Source of the DNA: Typhlomys cinereus
Taxonomy: Eukaryota > Chordata > Mammalia > Rodentia > Platacanthomyidae
Assembly: GCA_023101885.1 (NCBI GenBank)
Contig: JALPQD010000407.1
Location: forward strand, 674,346 to 738,345
Length of the DNA: 64,000 nucleotides
Direction: 5' to 3'
Position numbers and translations under genes: made by a program. How positions within the stretch are numbered: position 1 is the first letter of the stretch; every line of letters starts with the position of its first letter. Positions 50,880 to 63,357 of this stretch are shown here, piece by piece. The notes beneath the pieces are model-generated. The model did no database searches, was not told the origin of the DNA, and saw only the letters and a program-made list of their open reading frames with translations.

Positions 50880-51780
50880 AAATAAAAGGACATGTGTGAG
50901 AATAAAGAAAGTAAGCAAGCAGAGGAAATACATATGACTCCCTTTCCTAAATATAGTGATATTAGAGTGTAACTCATGTACCATGTTCAGACTAAACTTC
51001 ACCAACATAACATTGCATAAACAGGATCCTCTCCATACATGATAGACATGCATGTGTCCAGCACATCCTCATTCTGAGAAACAAATTAGCAACTTTATAG
51101 TCAAGAGGCCGAATGAACTTCACACATGACCTTCTAGCAAAAGGACACCTATTACTCCTACATGTGTGAATATGTCTCAGAAGCCAAATAGGTAAAATTA
51201 AAACTGCAGAATCTTAAGTCATGTCAAAGTTAGTTTTCACAATACAAATCATTGAAAACCATCCCCTTGTGAAATAACACTATTTGTAACCAATCTACCT
51301 TTCACTGAAGCATGCAGCTACAACTGAGATACATTCTGTCAGATATACTATAAAAAGCCAAGGTGGAATCATCCTTTTATCTCTTTGTTCAGTTTGCCTC
51401 TATGTGATTAGGAAATAAGGCAGTTGTGAAGACTCACCAAAAATAAAACAACCGATCTTGTTGCAGATAAAAATCAGCCTCAGCCATGGCTGCAGACAAA
51501 AATCAGAAACAAACCTGAGGCAGGTGAATTGAGGCAAGATGAGGTATGGAAGAGTATTTCAATCTTACACATTCTGTTACTACCACACTTCTGTCACAAC
51601 TCCCAACAGTTTATCTCAAAAGTTTTTTTTACCCCAGACAACTAAACATGAATCTTATTAATTTAAAAATAGTTCTAGGATAATATATCTTCTTCAACAG
51701 TTAGTTGCAAAATTTCCAAAGGATCCTTCAAATATAGTCACATTAGAATAGGTCACGTCTTATTCTGTTGAGATTTGTCT
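50880..51780. other. Intergenic DNA, nothing recognised
   Basis: No supported gene or clear repeat. Confidence 0.45.
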
Positions 51781-51784
51781 TCTG

Positions 51785-52075
51785 GGGCTGGAGAGATGGA
51801 TCAGAAGTTAAAGCCTTTGCCTCAAAAGCAAAAGGACTTAAGTTTGGTCACTCAGATCCCATGTAAAAATTTCAAGTGGAAATGGGAGCTGCCTGCACTT
51901 CTGGCTCTGGAAGATGGGGCATAGGAAACTCCAGAGCAACGCACTAAGGAAGCAGAGCAATCCAAGATGATTCTTGATGTCACCATTGGACCTCCACAGG
52001 CTCTCTTGCATATACATATGCACACATGTGTGCATACACAAACTACCACCACCACCAACAACAACAAAACAACTT
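51785..52075 (+). mobile_element. B2-type SINE, well preserved head
   Basis: GGGGCTGGAGAGATGGATCA and GTTAAAGCCTTTGCCTCAAA form the tRNA-derived head. ATCCCATGTAAAAATTTCAA and GGACCTCCACAGGCTCTCTT match the unique body of the local B2 family. The tail is CA- and AAC-rich. Confidence 0.88.
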
Positions 52076-52079
52076 GGCC

Positions 52080-54005
52080 TCCCTCCTTTCTCTGTTTGTA
52101 TCTCCACTGGCATTCAACTTGTGAAGACAAGCGCACCAGCATTCATTGTGCATGTCTGTTCTGCCAGCACCAGTGTAGCCCTAACCATCCCTCTTCTGAA
52201 GGCCCGCCTTCTAACATGTTCACATATCACAATGACCTTGTTCGGTGCATAGTTTTACAAAACAAGGACTCTGTATGCAGGATGCTTGCATACGGACAAA
52301 AGAAAGAGAAGTAATCACTGGGTACAGATCAGTTAGGAAATCAAACAAAATTATTTTCTGCTATTTGCTCACTCTTTCCTACTTGTGGTTGAAGGTGAAA
52401 ACAAAATGTGAGAGTTGATCAGCTGATATGTTTTAAAATCAAACCTAAAACAAACAAGGTTGAGAGTATGTGTATGATAAGGATGCTAGCTGAGAGATTC
52501 TCATCACTGACTATGGAGACCAGCAATCAAATGCCAGGTTTAATACTCCTGTTTGTTTCTCAGCTAGCCTTCCAGATCAGCTCTTGCTCTGAGTAAGCAC
52601 AAAGGTCCTAGTCTGTCTGTCATCTTCAAAGATCAACAAGGGGCACATGTTGCTCTATCCCTTCACACATGTCCAACCCACAAACAAGGAAAGCTATGAA
52701 TCTGGCTTAACATAAAATCGCAAACTTACTTAAACCATGACAATTTCTGTCCCTTTATTTTAACCTCAGTTGCTTGGTTCTCAAGCATGAATCAGGGGTG
52801 GTCATACATGGATTTTAGAAAAGAACTCCTATGTGAATTCAATATAGATTTGAACGTGGAAGTACATTAATAAACTTTCAGTGGAGTTCTAATGATTCAC
52901 AAGTCCATTGGGAATGTATATTCCCTTGATATATATCAAGGATATTACTCTTGAATGGCTTGAAGAGCAGAAGTGGAGAACAGAGTGGGGTTATGCAATT
53001 GTTTTTCTAGCCTCCTGGCTACAGAACTTTGAGTAACATAACCCTCACAAGCCTTGTTTGCTTGTTTATAAAAATGTGAGATACAGCATTGGTCCCATTT
53101 CACAAGAACAAGATAGTGAATCCTATACAAAATATATGGTGTTTGCATATCTTTACCTCCAGATTCCATACATTGGTACCCCTACTATGATAGTATTAAG
53201 AGATGAGGCTATAGGAGATGTTAGGATTACATAAGATCATGACGAGGAGCCCACATGATGGAAATAGTGCCCTTCAGAAGAGAAGACATCTCAGGAAACA
53301 CACAAAGAAGAGACACATGAACATATAGCAGGCAAAAGCTATGTTACAAGCCCAGAAGAAAATGAAATTTTACTCTGACATCTTAAACTGGTATCTGGAA
53401 GCAATTCTTACAAATACTTTCTACAAAAATTTAGAGAAAAGTTTGTAATCAATTGATACCAGAACCTCCAAATTTTATTAAGCCATTATAACCTAAAACT
53501 CATCCATAGGACTATGAAATTTTGGAATAATTTCTTTTGTGACATGGAGATAGGTGACTCTAATTTGAATATTCAGAATGCTGTTAGTAGTCTTATTCAT
53601 TCATTTAGTGAAATGAACATTGTAAGGAGAATCACATGGAGTAAAAAGTATCAAAGAACAGGCTTTAAATTTAGATGACTATGTAAGGGTTTCATTGGTT
53701 TGATATTTAAGATATGTTCTACATGACAAAAAACAACTGAGCAGGAGAACAGGAAAACTGTCTATTAGCCAAGGTAGTCAGTGTTGTCACTCGAAAGTTC
53801 AGATTTTATTTTTTTAGATCACAAAAGCAACAAATGCACCCAATACACTGAGGTCCTAAGGGAACTTAATTCTATAGTATTACTATTTGATCAACTCCAA
53901 AGCTATTTCTCAGGATGCAATTGTCTCCATCTTTTCTTTAGCCACCTGTCCAGGCTCCACCACTCTCCTAAATAGATAAGAATGGATGGCTAGAGAGAAC
54001 ATTCT
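52080..54005. other. Intergenic DNA, nothing recognised
   Basis: No supported gene. A perfect 18-base palindrome, CCTTGATATATATCAAGG, lies at 52924-52941. Confidence 0.45.
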
Positions 54006-54008
54006 GTC

Positions 54009-54026
54009 AAAAAAAAAAAAAAAAAA
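54009..54026 (+). repeat. Poly(A) run
   Basis: 18 A residues. No SINE or L1 body is obvious directly upstream. Confidence 0.9.
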
Positions 54027-54325
54027 CAAAGCTCTCAGTTCTACACCTGAACCCTGTCACATTTGTGTGAGAGATCATGACAACGGAGAGCTTCGTGTGT
54101 GCTAATTGACAAACGCAGAGGATGACTCCTGTCCCTGGTCTGACATGAATGAACATGTTCTGTTCAGATTCAACTTCTGTTTCATTAAGGTTTCTTTTGG
54201 TAAAAAAAAAAAGAATGGAAATGAGCTAGCTCATCTGCAGTGGAGGCAAGAATATATTCAGATTGCCCTAGTCCAGAAGCAGTTTAATGACCAAAATGCC
54301 ACAAAGAAAATAATAGGATATTAGC

Positions 54326-54460
54326 GCTCTCTCTCTCTGTCTCTCTCTCTCTTTCCCCTGTTCCCTCCCCCTTCTCCCTTTCTCTCTGCCCTGTCATCTC
54401 TTTCTCATTTCCATCTACTCTACCTTACCTTCTTTGAGTCTCTGCTTTCTCTTACCTCTA
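54326..54460 (+). repeat. CT-rich tract
   Basis: An interrupted CT repeat (54326-54353) continues as a polypyrimidine stretch with CCCTTCTCCC and TTACCTTCTT variants. Confidence 0.85.
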
Positions 54461-54674
54461 TGCATGTGGTCCTGTAATAGTTGATCTGACCACACTGTTA
54501 CATGAACTTCAGTCCAAAGTTCCTTGCAGAAGATGATTCTAATTGCATTCGATCACCTTTTAAAGAGAGGTGACTCAACTCACAGATTCCAGACTTAACT
54601 GCTTAAATCATCTGTATCTTTGCGGAGAGTCATTCATTTTTCTACATGGTTGGGATGAGACTTTTCTGAACAAG

Positions 54675-55035
54675 GGTGTACTAGTTACTTTTCTCACTGC
54701 TGTGACAAAAATATCTGATAAAAATCAACTTAAGGGAGGACTGTGAGGGATTTTTGCATTACAGTTCAAAGACACAGCCCATCATTGCAGAAAAAGTATG
54801 ATGGCATAAGATAGGTGGCTAGAATCATATCTGCAGTCAGGAGCAAAAATGGATGTTGATGCTCAACTCACTTTCTCACTCTTATTCAATCTAGGACCAC
54901 AGCTCTGGTGCCACCCACAATCAGCATGGGTCTTTCCTCTTCAATGAAGTTCATTTATACACTCAAAGGTGTGTTTCTATAACGATTTTAAATCCAGTCA
55001 AACTGACAACGATGATTAACCATTATAAAACACAA
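54675..55035 (-). repeat. Old rodent L1-type 3' end, antisense
   Basis: TGTACTAGTTACTTTTCTCA, CTGCTGTGACAAAAATATCT, TCAACTTAAGGGAGGACTGT, ACTTTCTCACTCTTATTCAA, TGGTGCCACCCACAATCAGC and TGACAACGATGATTAACCAT give the full antisense order of a common rodent repeat that I associate with Lx/L1 3' ends. It is close to full length and diverged. Confidence 0.55.
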
Positions 55036-55064
55036 ATCCAACAGCATGTCTGCTCTTTTCAAGA

Positions 55065-55165
55065 TCTTGGCACACATAGTGACACATGTCTGTAATCCCA
55101 GGAGGATCATCATAATGTTATAGACATCCTGGACAACACATATTCAAAACCTGTTTAAATAGCAA
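55065..55165 (+). mobile_element. Degenerate B1-like SINE
   Basis: GCACACATAGTGACACATGT followed by CTGTAATCCCAGGAGGATCA is a B1 head. The rest is diverged, ending near AAACCTGTTTAAA. Confidence 0.55.
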
Positions 55166-55915
55166 GCAGCAACAATAACCTTGGCAAATGCTTGAAACAC
55201 ATATGGATCGTCCAAGACATATGCAACATGCATAAAATATTTATACATTCCACATTAATATATACAAATTGTTTTATAACTGAGTTGCAGCAGAGTGGTT
55301 TACAATGTTTTACTGAAATTTGAAGAACTTTGTGGAGTTTTTATGCTTCAGAGCTAATAATTAACATTTTCAGAGTATAAACATTTTATAACCTCATTAA
55401 AAGTTATAGACACAGTCCAGAAAAGAACTATAATCCTTGGATGAAGAAGTAGCTCCTTGATTATTTGCATGTAATTCAGATACTTGGCCTTTAAAGGATT
55501 GTTCTATCAGTGCCTGAACTGATCAAATCTAAATGAAAGGTACACCTGTTTATTTTAATGTGACTGTGCACTGACGTATGTGTATGAATCCTGTGTTTAT
55601 GTTGTCTTCTGTGTCGTGTGTAATCTATACTGGGAAAGCTAATTATTAAACTCTGAAAATCCACCCAGAGGCTACTGTGAGCGAATGATCCAGAAAAAAG
55701 CTTCTAAAAATAACTAAGCAATAAATAACCATTTGCAGATGGGAATTGTTCATGCAGTATTCTAAGCAACAGCAGGTTTCGTTGAGACAGTATGGTCTTT
55801 TTTCTGAATTTTTACTAGGTGTACTAAATATCCATTTAAAGGCAAATCATTTCAATTAAGAGTATGATATAATTAACTGGATCAAAGTTAAAAGTTTTTT
55901 ATTTTTATTTTTTAT
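55165..55915. other. Intergenic DNA, nothing recognised
   Basis: AT-rich, with no gene or clear repeat. Confidence 0.45.
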
Positions 55916-55924
55916 TTAGTGCCT

Positions 55925-55984
55925 GAGTGTATTTTTTGTGTGTGTGTGTGCATGTATGTGTGTGTGTTTACATACATGCATACC

Positions 55985-56039
<55 letters not shown>

Positions 56040-56165
56040 GGTCACTCTTGTTTGTGTTGCCAGCCTCGCTGACAGGAGCTTGAAGCTGATTCTCCTGTCT
56101 CTGCCTCCCATCTCAGTAAGATTACAGATGTGGATCAACACAACCAGCTTTTTACATGGGTAAGG
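55925..56165 (-). mobile_element. B4/B1-like SINE with TG tail, antisense
   Basis: GACAGGAGCTTGAAGCTGAT, CTCCTGTCTCTGCCTCCCAT, AGATTACAGATGTGGATCAA and AGCTTTTTACATGGGTAAGG match the antisense order of a B4-type composite SINE. A long TG array lies at its left. Confidence 0.6.
55987..56035 (+). repeat. (TG)n microsatellite
   Basis: About 24 TG units, preceded by shorter TG-rich blocks from 55938. Confidence 0.97.
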
Positions 56166-56439
56166 ATGGATGAAACATAAGTCAGCACCTGGCCCCTAAA
56201 AATTACTTTTAAGACAATATTGAATCATATATTTCATGTTCAAATTGTTTCATATATGTATACTCATACACATTGTTAAACATACTGAAAGAACCATTTC
56301 TGAGAGGTAGAAAATACCTACAATTAGTATAGACGTATTGTCAAAATGTATGTACCACTTTTCATAGTAAAATCTTGATTTTTTTTCAGTATTTCATTTG
56401 CTCACTTTTTCTGGAGGGAAAGAGTATAAAAGAACAACT

Positions 56440-56830
56440 TGAACTCATTGCAGCAATGTCTACTTCCCCAAGACCTGATATATCAACTACTATTGACCTA
56501 TTGACATTTCACCATGGATGAGGAAAGATCTCAAGAAACACTATACCTCCCTGAGAGACAGGAGACAGAAGAACGGGAACTTCTTTGTAGATTTACCCAC
56601 TAATAAGTCATCTGTGTCCAGCAAGTACTCAGACACTAGCCAGTACAGCCATCTCAGATGAAACCTATGCAAAAAGACAAGTAGGTGAGAGACTGGTTGG
56701 AAAAGAGTAAGTATTAGGTGGGACCAGAAGAAGGGATGGAATTGGGTAGTTTGGGGTAAAAATACATATAGTTCATTCTGTTTATGTATGAGTGTGTCAA
56801 AGCATTAAAAAATCAAAAAGTGTAATAAAG
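56440..56830 (+). repeat. Old L1-type 3' end
   Basis: CTATTGACCTATTGACATTT, AAGAAACACTATACCTCCCT and GAGAGACTGGTTGGAAAAGA are followed by a weak G-rich stretch and ATAAAGAATT. The order resembles old rodent L1 3' ends, diverged. Confidence 0.4.
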
Positions 56831-57049
56831 AATTTATCAAGGATGGCATACCAATCTTTATATGGCAATTAAATAATGTTAAATGAGAAAGACTTAAAAT
56901 CAACAGGTATAGGAGTGAGCTTGATTTGAGATGACTAATAGTGGGCTTTTTCCTTCACAAGACTCAAGGCAAAGTATTTATTTATATTTTATAAGGAAGC
57001 CAAAATTCATGTTCATGTGTTTTTCTGTCATCACTAATACATACACACA

Positions 57050-57080
<31 letters not shown>
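57050..57080 (+). repeat. (CT)n microsatellite
   Basis: CT units with one TTT interruption near 57059-57061, preceded by ACACACAC. Confidence 0.95.
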
Positions 57081-57081
<1 letters not shown>

Positions 57082-57466
57082 TTGGTCTGGCTATGTACTT
57101 CGAGTTTAGCTCCACAGAGACACTGTACTAATAATGTATTTAATATTTCAGTTAATTTTCCTAGTTGGGGCAATGCCCATCCATCAGCTAGGAGGCTGTG
57201 GCTCTGGTTTGAAGCCTGAAGAAAAATATATTCTTCTGTTCACCTTAGGGAAAGTTGCTGAATATTTTATTCCTCTCCGAAATATAATGTACAAAAAGAA
57301 TAATATGGCTCCTTTATGGTCAAATGTAGACTAACAGATTGAGAACACAGACTATAAAACTTTTAAAATTCCATCAATTACTACCCACGGTAACCTTGAA
57401 TCAAGATTCTTAGATTTTCTAAAGGTAATGTTCTCAATTACAAAATAAGAATGGTGATAGCTAGAT

Positions 57467-57592
57467 CCAGATGTGGCATGAACACCCTAATCCCAGCATT
57501 GGAAAGGCTGAGGCAGATTGCAAATCTGAGGCCAATACACTGTGAATGAAGATCAACATGGGCTACAAAGTGAAGACACTGTTTTAATTATT
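57467..57592 (+). mobile_element. B1 SINE, diverged
   Basis: AGATGTGGCATGAACACCCT, AATCCCAGCATTGGAAAGGC, TGAGGCAGATTGCAAATCTG, AGGCCAATACACTGTGAATG and ATGGGCTACAAAGTGAAGAC cover a nearly full B1 monomer in sense orientation. Confidence 0.82.
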
Positions 57593-57599
57593 GAGTGAT

Positions 57600-58520
57600 T
57601 ATGGTTTTGCAAAATGTTTCTGTAAAAAAATTGAATGGAAAGATGTAAAAGATAAATACACGGAACAACTGGGGTTATTTTACTTAGGTTATGCAGAGAA
57701 TATTCATCATTAATGAATGAGGGAAGCCTTAAAGAAATGATGGAGTCTGGATTTTTAGGGAAACTGATAAATAAGGAATGGACCCTGGAATTCTCTAGAT
57801 GATAGAGGATGGGTAAAAAGAGGAAGGACAGAATTTATCATAACATGACCTTAACCTGCAATACAAGGTGATCCTTTTTGTTCCCTATGCTGCATGAAGC
57901 AGGGTTAAAGAGATAGTCTCAGATCATTACTGTGGTTCTGTAGCCCTAATTGAACCATCTGATGAAAAGTCATAGCAACAATAATCATTTTAGGACTCTG
58001 TAGTCAGATGTCTTCAAGACAGATCTTTAACATGTCAAAGAGAAGATAAACATAAAATTCTTGACACCCGAGTGTGCCTAGGTCAATGGTTACCAATAGG
58101 AAATCTTTTGGTTATGCAGCACCCATAAATAAGAGTGATTGAAGTTCTCCAACAATATGTGAATATTTTTGGTGAATTATTTCAGGCATGCTTACCTTGA
58201 CACCTTGTTTCCTTAAATAATTAATCAAGATATAATAAAATCATCATAGAAAATAACACTGTTATGACCCAGAATCTTTGATACTCTGGCACATTTACAG
58301 AAGATTAAAAATACTTTGTTATTTCTTACTAAGAATAAGAAAATCTAAAAAGTCATCACTCTGTCAGAGGACAAAGCTAAATGCTATTTTTGTGACTGTT
58401 CAGTATTTCATAGTAAAGCTGAACTTCAGCCAGCTATATCCATGATAAATAAAATTATCATCCTACAAATCTTTCATATACTTTCCTTATAGTGGCAAAA
58501 ATGAACATGTTCACTATTGT
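57600..58520. other. Intergenic DNA, nothing recognised
   Basis: No gene or clear repeat. Confidence 0.45.
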
Positions 58521-58524
58521 CCAT

Positions 58525-58925
58525 GATGGTTATCAACTTCAATGGATTACAAAATGCCTAGAAGATTAAGAAAAGAATCTCTGGATATGTTTGTGAGGGT
58601 GTCTCCAGAAAGGATTAACTGTGGAGAGAAGGAGAGAAGACCCAATCCGAAGACAATTACACTATCCAAGGCCTGAGCTGAGGACCAACACAACTTTTTC
58701 TCTGCTTCTTGACCTTTGTGAGCAAGCCAACTCATGTTGCTGTTGCATTTGCCAAGAGTCACCCACCTTCATGCTTTGCCTGCTATGATGGACTCTATAT
58801 TCTGAAATTAAACTCCAAGAAACCTCATGTTTTGTTGCTTCTTGCCAAGAATTTGGTTACAGCCTCTTTTGGCATATGTCAATAAAAAATTGGCATAAGT
58901 AACCAATGTGTTAATATTCTACATT
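58525..58925 (+). repeat. Old rodent L1-type 3' end, sense
   Basis: GATGGTTATCAACTTCAATG, GTGAGGGTGTCTCCAGAAAG, GATTAACTGTGGAGAGAAGG, GCCTGCTATGATGGACTCTA and TTGCTTCTTGCCAAGAATTT give the sense order of the family seen antisense at 54675-55035 and 8555-8905. Confidence 0.5.
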
Positions 58926-59050
58926 GCTTGAGTATAATAAATACCTAATAAATGAATAAGTATCATTCAAGCTTTCATTCACCTAAAAGATATGGAAATT
59001 ATCTTCTAGCTGGTTTGCTACATAAAGCAATTTTCTAGTGAAATAAAGAT

Positions 59051-59099
59051 TCCTATTAAGTTTGTATGAGCAGAGATAATAAAAAATGTTTAAAAAAAT
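59051..59099 (+). mobile_element. Ultra-short LINE-1 3' terminus
   Basis: CCTATTAAGTTTGTATGAGC, then AATAAAAAATG and an A-rich end, is nearly identical to the last 50 bases of the L1 copies at 7729 and 21497. No other L1 sequence lies upstream. I could not find a convincing target-site duplication. Confidence 0.7.
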
Positions 59100-60150
59100 T
59101 GCTTGTGACTTGCATCATCAGCCATCTACTTCCAATGAAAACACTTTATTCCATCAACTTGGATGTCCTTGAAGGATGCTCTTCAAACCTCAGTTTGAGA
59201 ATACAGCCTGGATAACGGCTTGAATGAAGAAAAAACAAAACTAGCCACATCCCTACAGACTCCTAACTTATGTAACCATTTGATTATAAACATGTGAACT
59301 TAAAAAAAGATTCTGAAATACTTTTAGTATATTTTAGTATAAATTTATACTTTTCATGCTTTAAATACTAAGAAATATTAGTACACTTTACCAGTACACT
59401 TGCATTCATTTAGAAAGAATATATGCAAGTAAAATAAAAAATCTATGTGATTATTATACTTGCTATAGTAATTAGAGAAAACAGAACCATTACTATGAAA
59501 CTAATAAAAGTATAACAATCTTATTTGACAAATATTTTTCTAAATTATGGGAACTTGAAATCTTGACACATTTCTATGCTGTTCTCTATAAAGGTGTTTA
59601 AATTTTAGTGCACCAAAATGTCCTTATGAATTTTGTCAAAATACATAATTCTGAAGTTTTTCACCCCATGTTGGCATAAGCTACAAAGATAGTTGTTTAA
59701 AAATGATCATGGAAAAATTTTTTTCTTAATATGATCTTTTCTCTTTGGATAATAAAATGAATGGCTATAAAACATTGTATGGATATGGTTCTAGAAAGCT
59801 AAAGGTTTTGCTATGGAAGGAGAGAGCACACAAAAATAATTAGAAATTCTTGAATATCCATGAGTTTCTGTTCTTCTAATTGGAGCTTGGATAGCTTTAA
59901 CACAGGGCTCTGTCACCATCCCTTTAAGGTCTAGATCATCAACTGGTGTGACAAATGCTATAGGGTCTAATGTAATTTTATGACCTCTACATTTTAAGAA
60001 TAAAAATAATTTATGCTGATTTCCTCAACTCCCTGAATCTGGTAAGAATCTTCTTTTGGAAAATGGCAGTAAGGTCAGGGAATCATTTCATCATTTTGAG
60101 CATAGTCTCTCAACCATTTATAATTTGCATGGTAAAACCATGAGACTTGG
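59100..60150. other. AT-rich intergenic DNA, nothing recognised
   Basis: No gene or clear repeat. Confidence 0.45.
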
Positions 60151-60425
60151 AGAGGAAATAGTCCAGTGGCTAAACTAAAGCCTTTGCCTCACAAGCAAAA
60201 GAACCTGGATTTAGACCCTCAGAATCCACGTAAAAATACCAGGCAGATGTGGTGGCCTGTAATTCCAGCCCAGGAAGGTGGAGCGTGGGAAACCCCAGAG
60301 CAAAGCAATAAAGAATAAGAGCAATACAGAAGGTTTCCTAACATCACTCTTAGGCCTCTATAGGTATTCACATTCAAATGTCCTCCCCTCTACACACACA
60401 CTAATAACAGCAACAACATATATGA
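60145..60425 (+). mobile_element. B2-type SINE
   Basis: CTTGGAGAGGAAATAGTCCA, CTAAAGCCTTTGCCTCACAA, ATCCACGTAAAAATACCAGG, GGTGGCCTGTAATTCCAGCC and CTTAGGCCTCTATAGGTATT match the other local B2 copies. The tail is CA-rich. Confidence 0.8.
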
Positions 60426-60429
60426 GAGT

Positions 60430-61500
60430 TACCTGTCTTTGAAGTAGGAAAAAAAAAAAAAAACTTTGGCTGCAGAATCACTTAAACAAAGAAGTACACT
60501 AAAAAAATAATATGAAACTTCTCTTCATTTCTGACACTCAAACAAATAATAAGCAATTGTGAAAAAAAATGAAGTGCAGTCTCAGAAAGTGTCAGGTCTG
60601 CCTGGATTCAAAAGACCAGAATGGCCTTGTTATAGAAGTAAATGTGTACAATGATGTGTAAGTGTATGTGATCTCTGAAGTTGCATGCCCTTTGGCTCAA
60701 GTTCCATCACTTACAGTCAAATGGCAAATAATTTCACAATGGTAAACTCTTCATCTCTGAAAATTGAGAAAAAGAAAAGTGCACTAAATGTAGGACTGTT
60801 CTGAGGATTCAAAGAATATTTTAACTAGTTAGCTTGGTTTCTGGCTCATAGTGGTTCTTTAATTAAGGTTAGTCATACTAATAACTGGGTATGATATACT
60901 ATGTAAGTAGTAAATTTTATAAAGAATTTATAAATAGGCTGCATGTATAGTCTACAACTAATGCATTTGACAGCATATAATTAAATGGTATTTATGGTGC
61001 TACAGACATATTGTAAATAGAAGGTCAAAGAAAGGAAGAACGGTAGGGACCTTAATAGGGACAGTAATGTTCTCAGTGTCTTATATAGCTTGATAAATGT
61101 TAGAGGCTTGCTGTGTCACTACTATTGGTCAAGTAAATTTTGTAGAGCATGGTGAGCTTGAATGAAACCTTAAGGAATAAGCAAGATAAGGAGTGTCTAA
61201 GGTTCTCTTATGTGATAGTGTGGAAGGATGGAAGTCACTGATGTGAGAATTAGCACGGCATAGTACACTGACATAAAAACACAAGTGTCATGAAAACTAT
61301 TAAAATTATTCTCTGATTTCTCTATCAACTAGTTATCATTCTCATTCTCATCAGTAAAAGCATCTTTCCCTTGAGAGAGTGTTTATTTGGTAGTTGATAA
61401 GTCAGTAGGCTGCATAAAAGTCTCCCAAGAGATATTTTCTCGACCTTCTTCTCAAACATATAAATATTGGTTGAAAAAAATACTTTCATGTGCAATTTAG
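60430..61500. other. Intergenic DNA, nothing recognised
   Basis: An A run of about 17 bases lies near 60450-60466. No gene is supported. Confidence 0.45.
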
Positions 61501-61504
61501 GACC

Positions 61505-61740
61505 TCAGGATGAGGAGATCAGCCCAGATCATCCATGTGAGCCCTAAATGTGAAGACAAAAGGAACATCACACAGATCTGTGAAGGAGAAGGCAGCTGGA
61601 CAGCGGGGATGGAAATGTGGAGCCACAAAACGGACTATCCACCGCAGAGGTGGGAGAGGCAAAGGAGACAATCCTCTTCAAAGCATCCAGAGGGACAAGA
61701 CCCTCTTGCTGCCCATAGAAGTCTGCAAAAATACATTTTA
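61505..61740 (+). repeat. MaLR/MLT1-like LTR relic
   Basis: GATGAGGAGATCAGCCCAGA, TCATCCATGTGAGCCCTAAA and GAAGACAAAAGGAACATCAC, followed by GGCAGCTGGACAGCGGGGAT and AATGTGGAGCCACAAAACGG, follow the order of ancient mammalian LTRs. The two overlapping open frames here are explained by this. Confidence 0.45.
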
Positions 61741-62592
61741 TAACAGCCATCAAAAACAAACCATCCAAAATGTTGTATTTGTGTAATCTCAGACTTTTAA
61801 AAGCTTGTCATTATCACTATATGGACGTACCATGGGTCTATTCAGTAGGCACACTTGGTCTAGTCCAGAATAAAGGGCAGAGGAGGCTTCCAAAAGGAAG
61901 AAATGTTGAAAGAAAGTTGGCTGGATGGGTGAGTAGGTGTCAGTGGAAGCAAAAGCTAAAAGCATAAAGTGAAAGACACAGATGAGAGGAAGCAGAATTG
62001 AACAGTTTGGAGATGGTGTGGAGTAAACGAATTTGGGCCTCAGGGAGAGGGACTAAGGGCTGATGGAAAGTCTCTGAGGGATTGGCCTAAATCTGGGTTG
62101 GGGGGGGGGTCTATATCAGTCAGTGTTCTCTAGAGGAACAAATGTAAAGAATGAATGCATATACGGACAAAAGGGAAATTTATTACATTAACTAACAAGA
62201 TAAAATCTTAGTCCAGCCTGTAGCTGCCAGTTCTTGAGTTGAATATCTCAGTAATCCCAGTCTTGTACTCATGACCAACAGATCCTTGGAAAGTCTCACA
62301 GTTGGTTACTGAAAACTGAAGCATTCAGGAAGATTCCTCAAACCTCAGTCACCCAGATGGCCTAAGAGGCCGGACTCCGACTTCTATAAGAACAGCAACA
62401 GGACCAAAGAGCTGGGCTCTGACATTAGCAAAGAACAGAAACAGCAGCAGCAGCAGTGAGAAAAGGGGCAGCAGACTCCACCCAGCAAGTCAAGGCAGGC
62501 AAAAGAAGAGGGCAAGTCCCTCTGCCTTCAACTTCCTCGAATCAGTCCACTACTGAAAAGCACCACCCAATATGAGCTGGGTCTTCCAAATG

Positions 62593-62838
62593 AATTACAC
62601 AATCAGAACTGGAAAGATGTCTCAAGATTTAAGCTTCTGACTTGCAAGCAGCAGGTCCTGAGTTCAGATTCCTGATCCCATGTAAAAACACCAGGTGGAA
62701 ATGGTAGCGGCTTATACTTCCGGTCTTGGGAGGCAGAGCCTAGGAAACTGCAGAGCAAAGCAAAGAGGTAGAGCAATTAATTCAGTGTGATTCCTGAAGT
62801 CATCCTTGGGCCTCCACGGCATACACAGTGCCCTCTGA

Positions 62839-62893
<55 letters not shown>

Positions 62894-62921
62894 AGAAAGG
62901 GAAAAAAGAATTAGACAATCA
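62593..62921 (+). mobile_element. B2-type SINE with 13-bp TSD and CT tail
   Basis: The element (62606-62908) has the head GAACTGGAAAGATGTCTCAA and B box GAGTTCAGATTCC. Its body reads ATCCCATGTAAAAACACCAG, ATCCTTGGGCCTCCACGGCA and CAGTGCCCTCTGATTCATTC, then a CT array (62844-62892). It is flanked by AATTACACAATCA (62593-62605) and AATTAGACAATCA (62909-62921), a target-site duplication with one mismatch. Confidence 0.88.
62844..62892 (+). repeat. (CT)n microsatellite in SINE tail
   Basis: About 24 CT units form the 3' part of the B2 at 62606. Confidence 0.97.
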
Positions 62922-63153
62922 CTTGCAGGCTTGCTCAAGGATTTGTCTTAACTACTGATTCTCACATTTGTGCCCCAAATTCAGCCTGCTACCATCGGAT
63001 GGATTGACACCTGAATCTAACTATCACAGGGTCTCTAAAAGACAGGATCAGAGGACTTTGGCCATGAGAAAAACCACACAGAGGAGTCTATTTAGAGGTT
63101 GAGATGAGGCTGTCTTGTGTAGTTGGCCTACCAACCCAATATTAGTGTCTTTT

Positions 63154-63357
63154 AAGATTCTGTTGTTTAGGGCTGGAGAGATGGCTCAAGAGTTAAGACA
63201 CTGTCTCACAAGCAAAAGGTCCTGAGTTCGGATGCCAGGTCCTATGTAAAGATGCCCAGCAGAAGAAACGGCCAGAGCAAAGCAAGGAGGAGGTAGAAGC
63301 AATACAGGATGATTCCTGAAGTCATTCTTGGTCCTCAGGGACACACAGTGCCCTCTG

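Larger units (their letters stand above)
62110..63010 (-). repeat. Old interspersed repeat split by a B2 insertion
   Basis: TATATCAGTCAGTGTTCTCT, AGAGGAACAAATGTAAAGAA and GGGAAATTTATTACATTAAC have the order of a common rodent/mammalian repeat in antisense (gtcagtgttctctagaggaaca). It seems to continue past the B2 at 62606-62908, to CTAACTATCACAG. The family is not determined. Confidence 0.4.

Noticed and set aside
61510..61786. Two overlapping 77- and 78-residue open frames
   Set aside because: They sit in a probable MaLR-type LTR relic and overlap in different frames without any domain.
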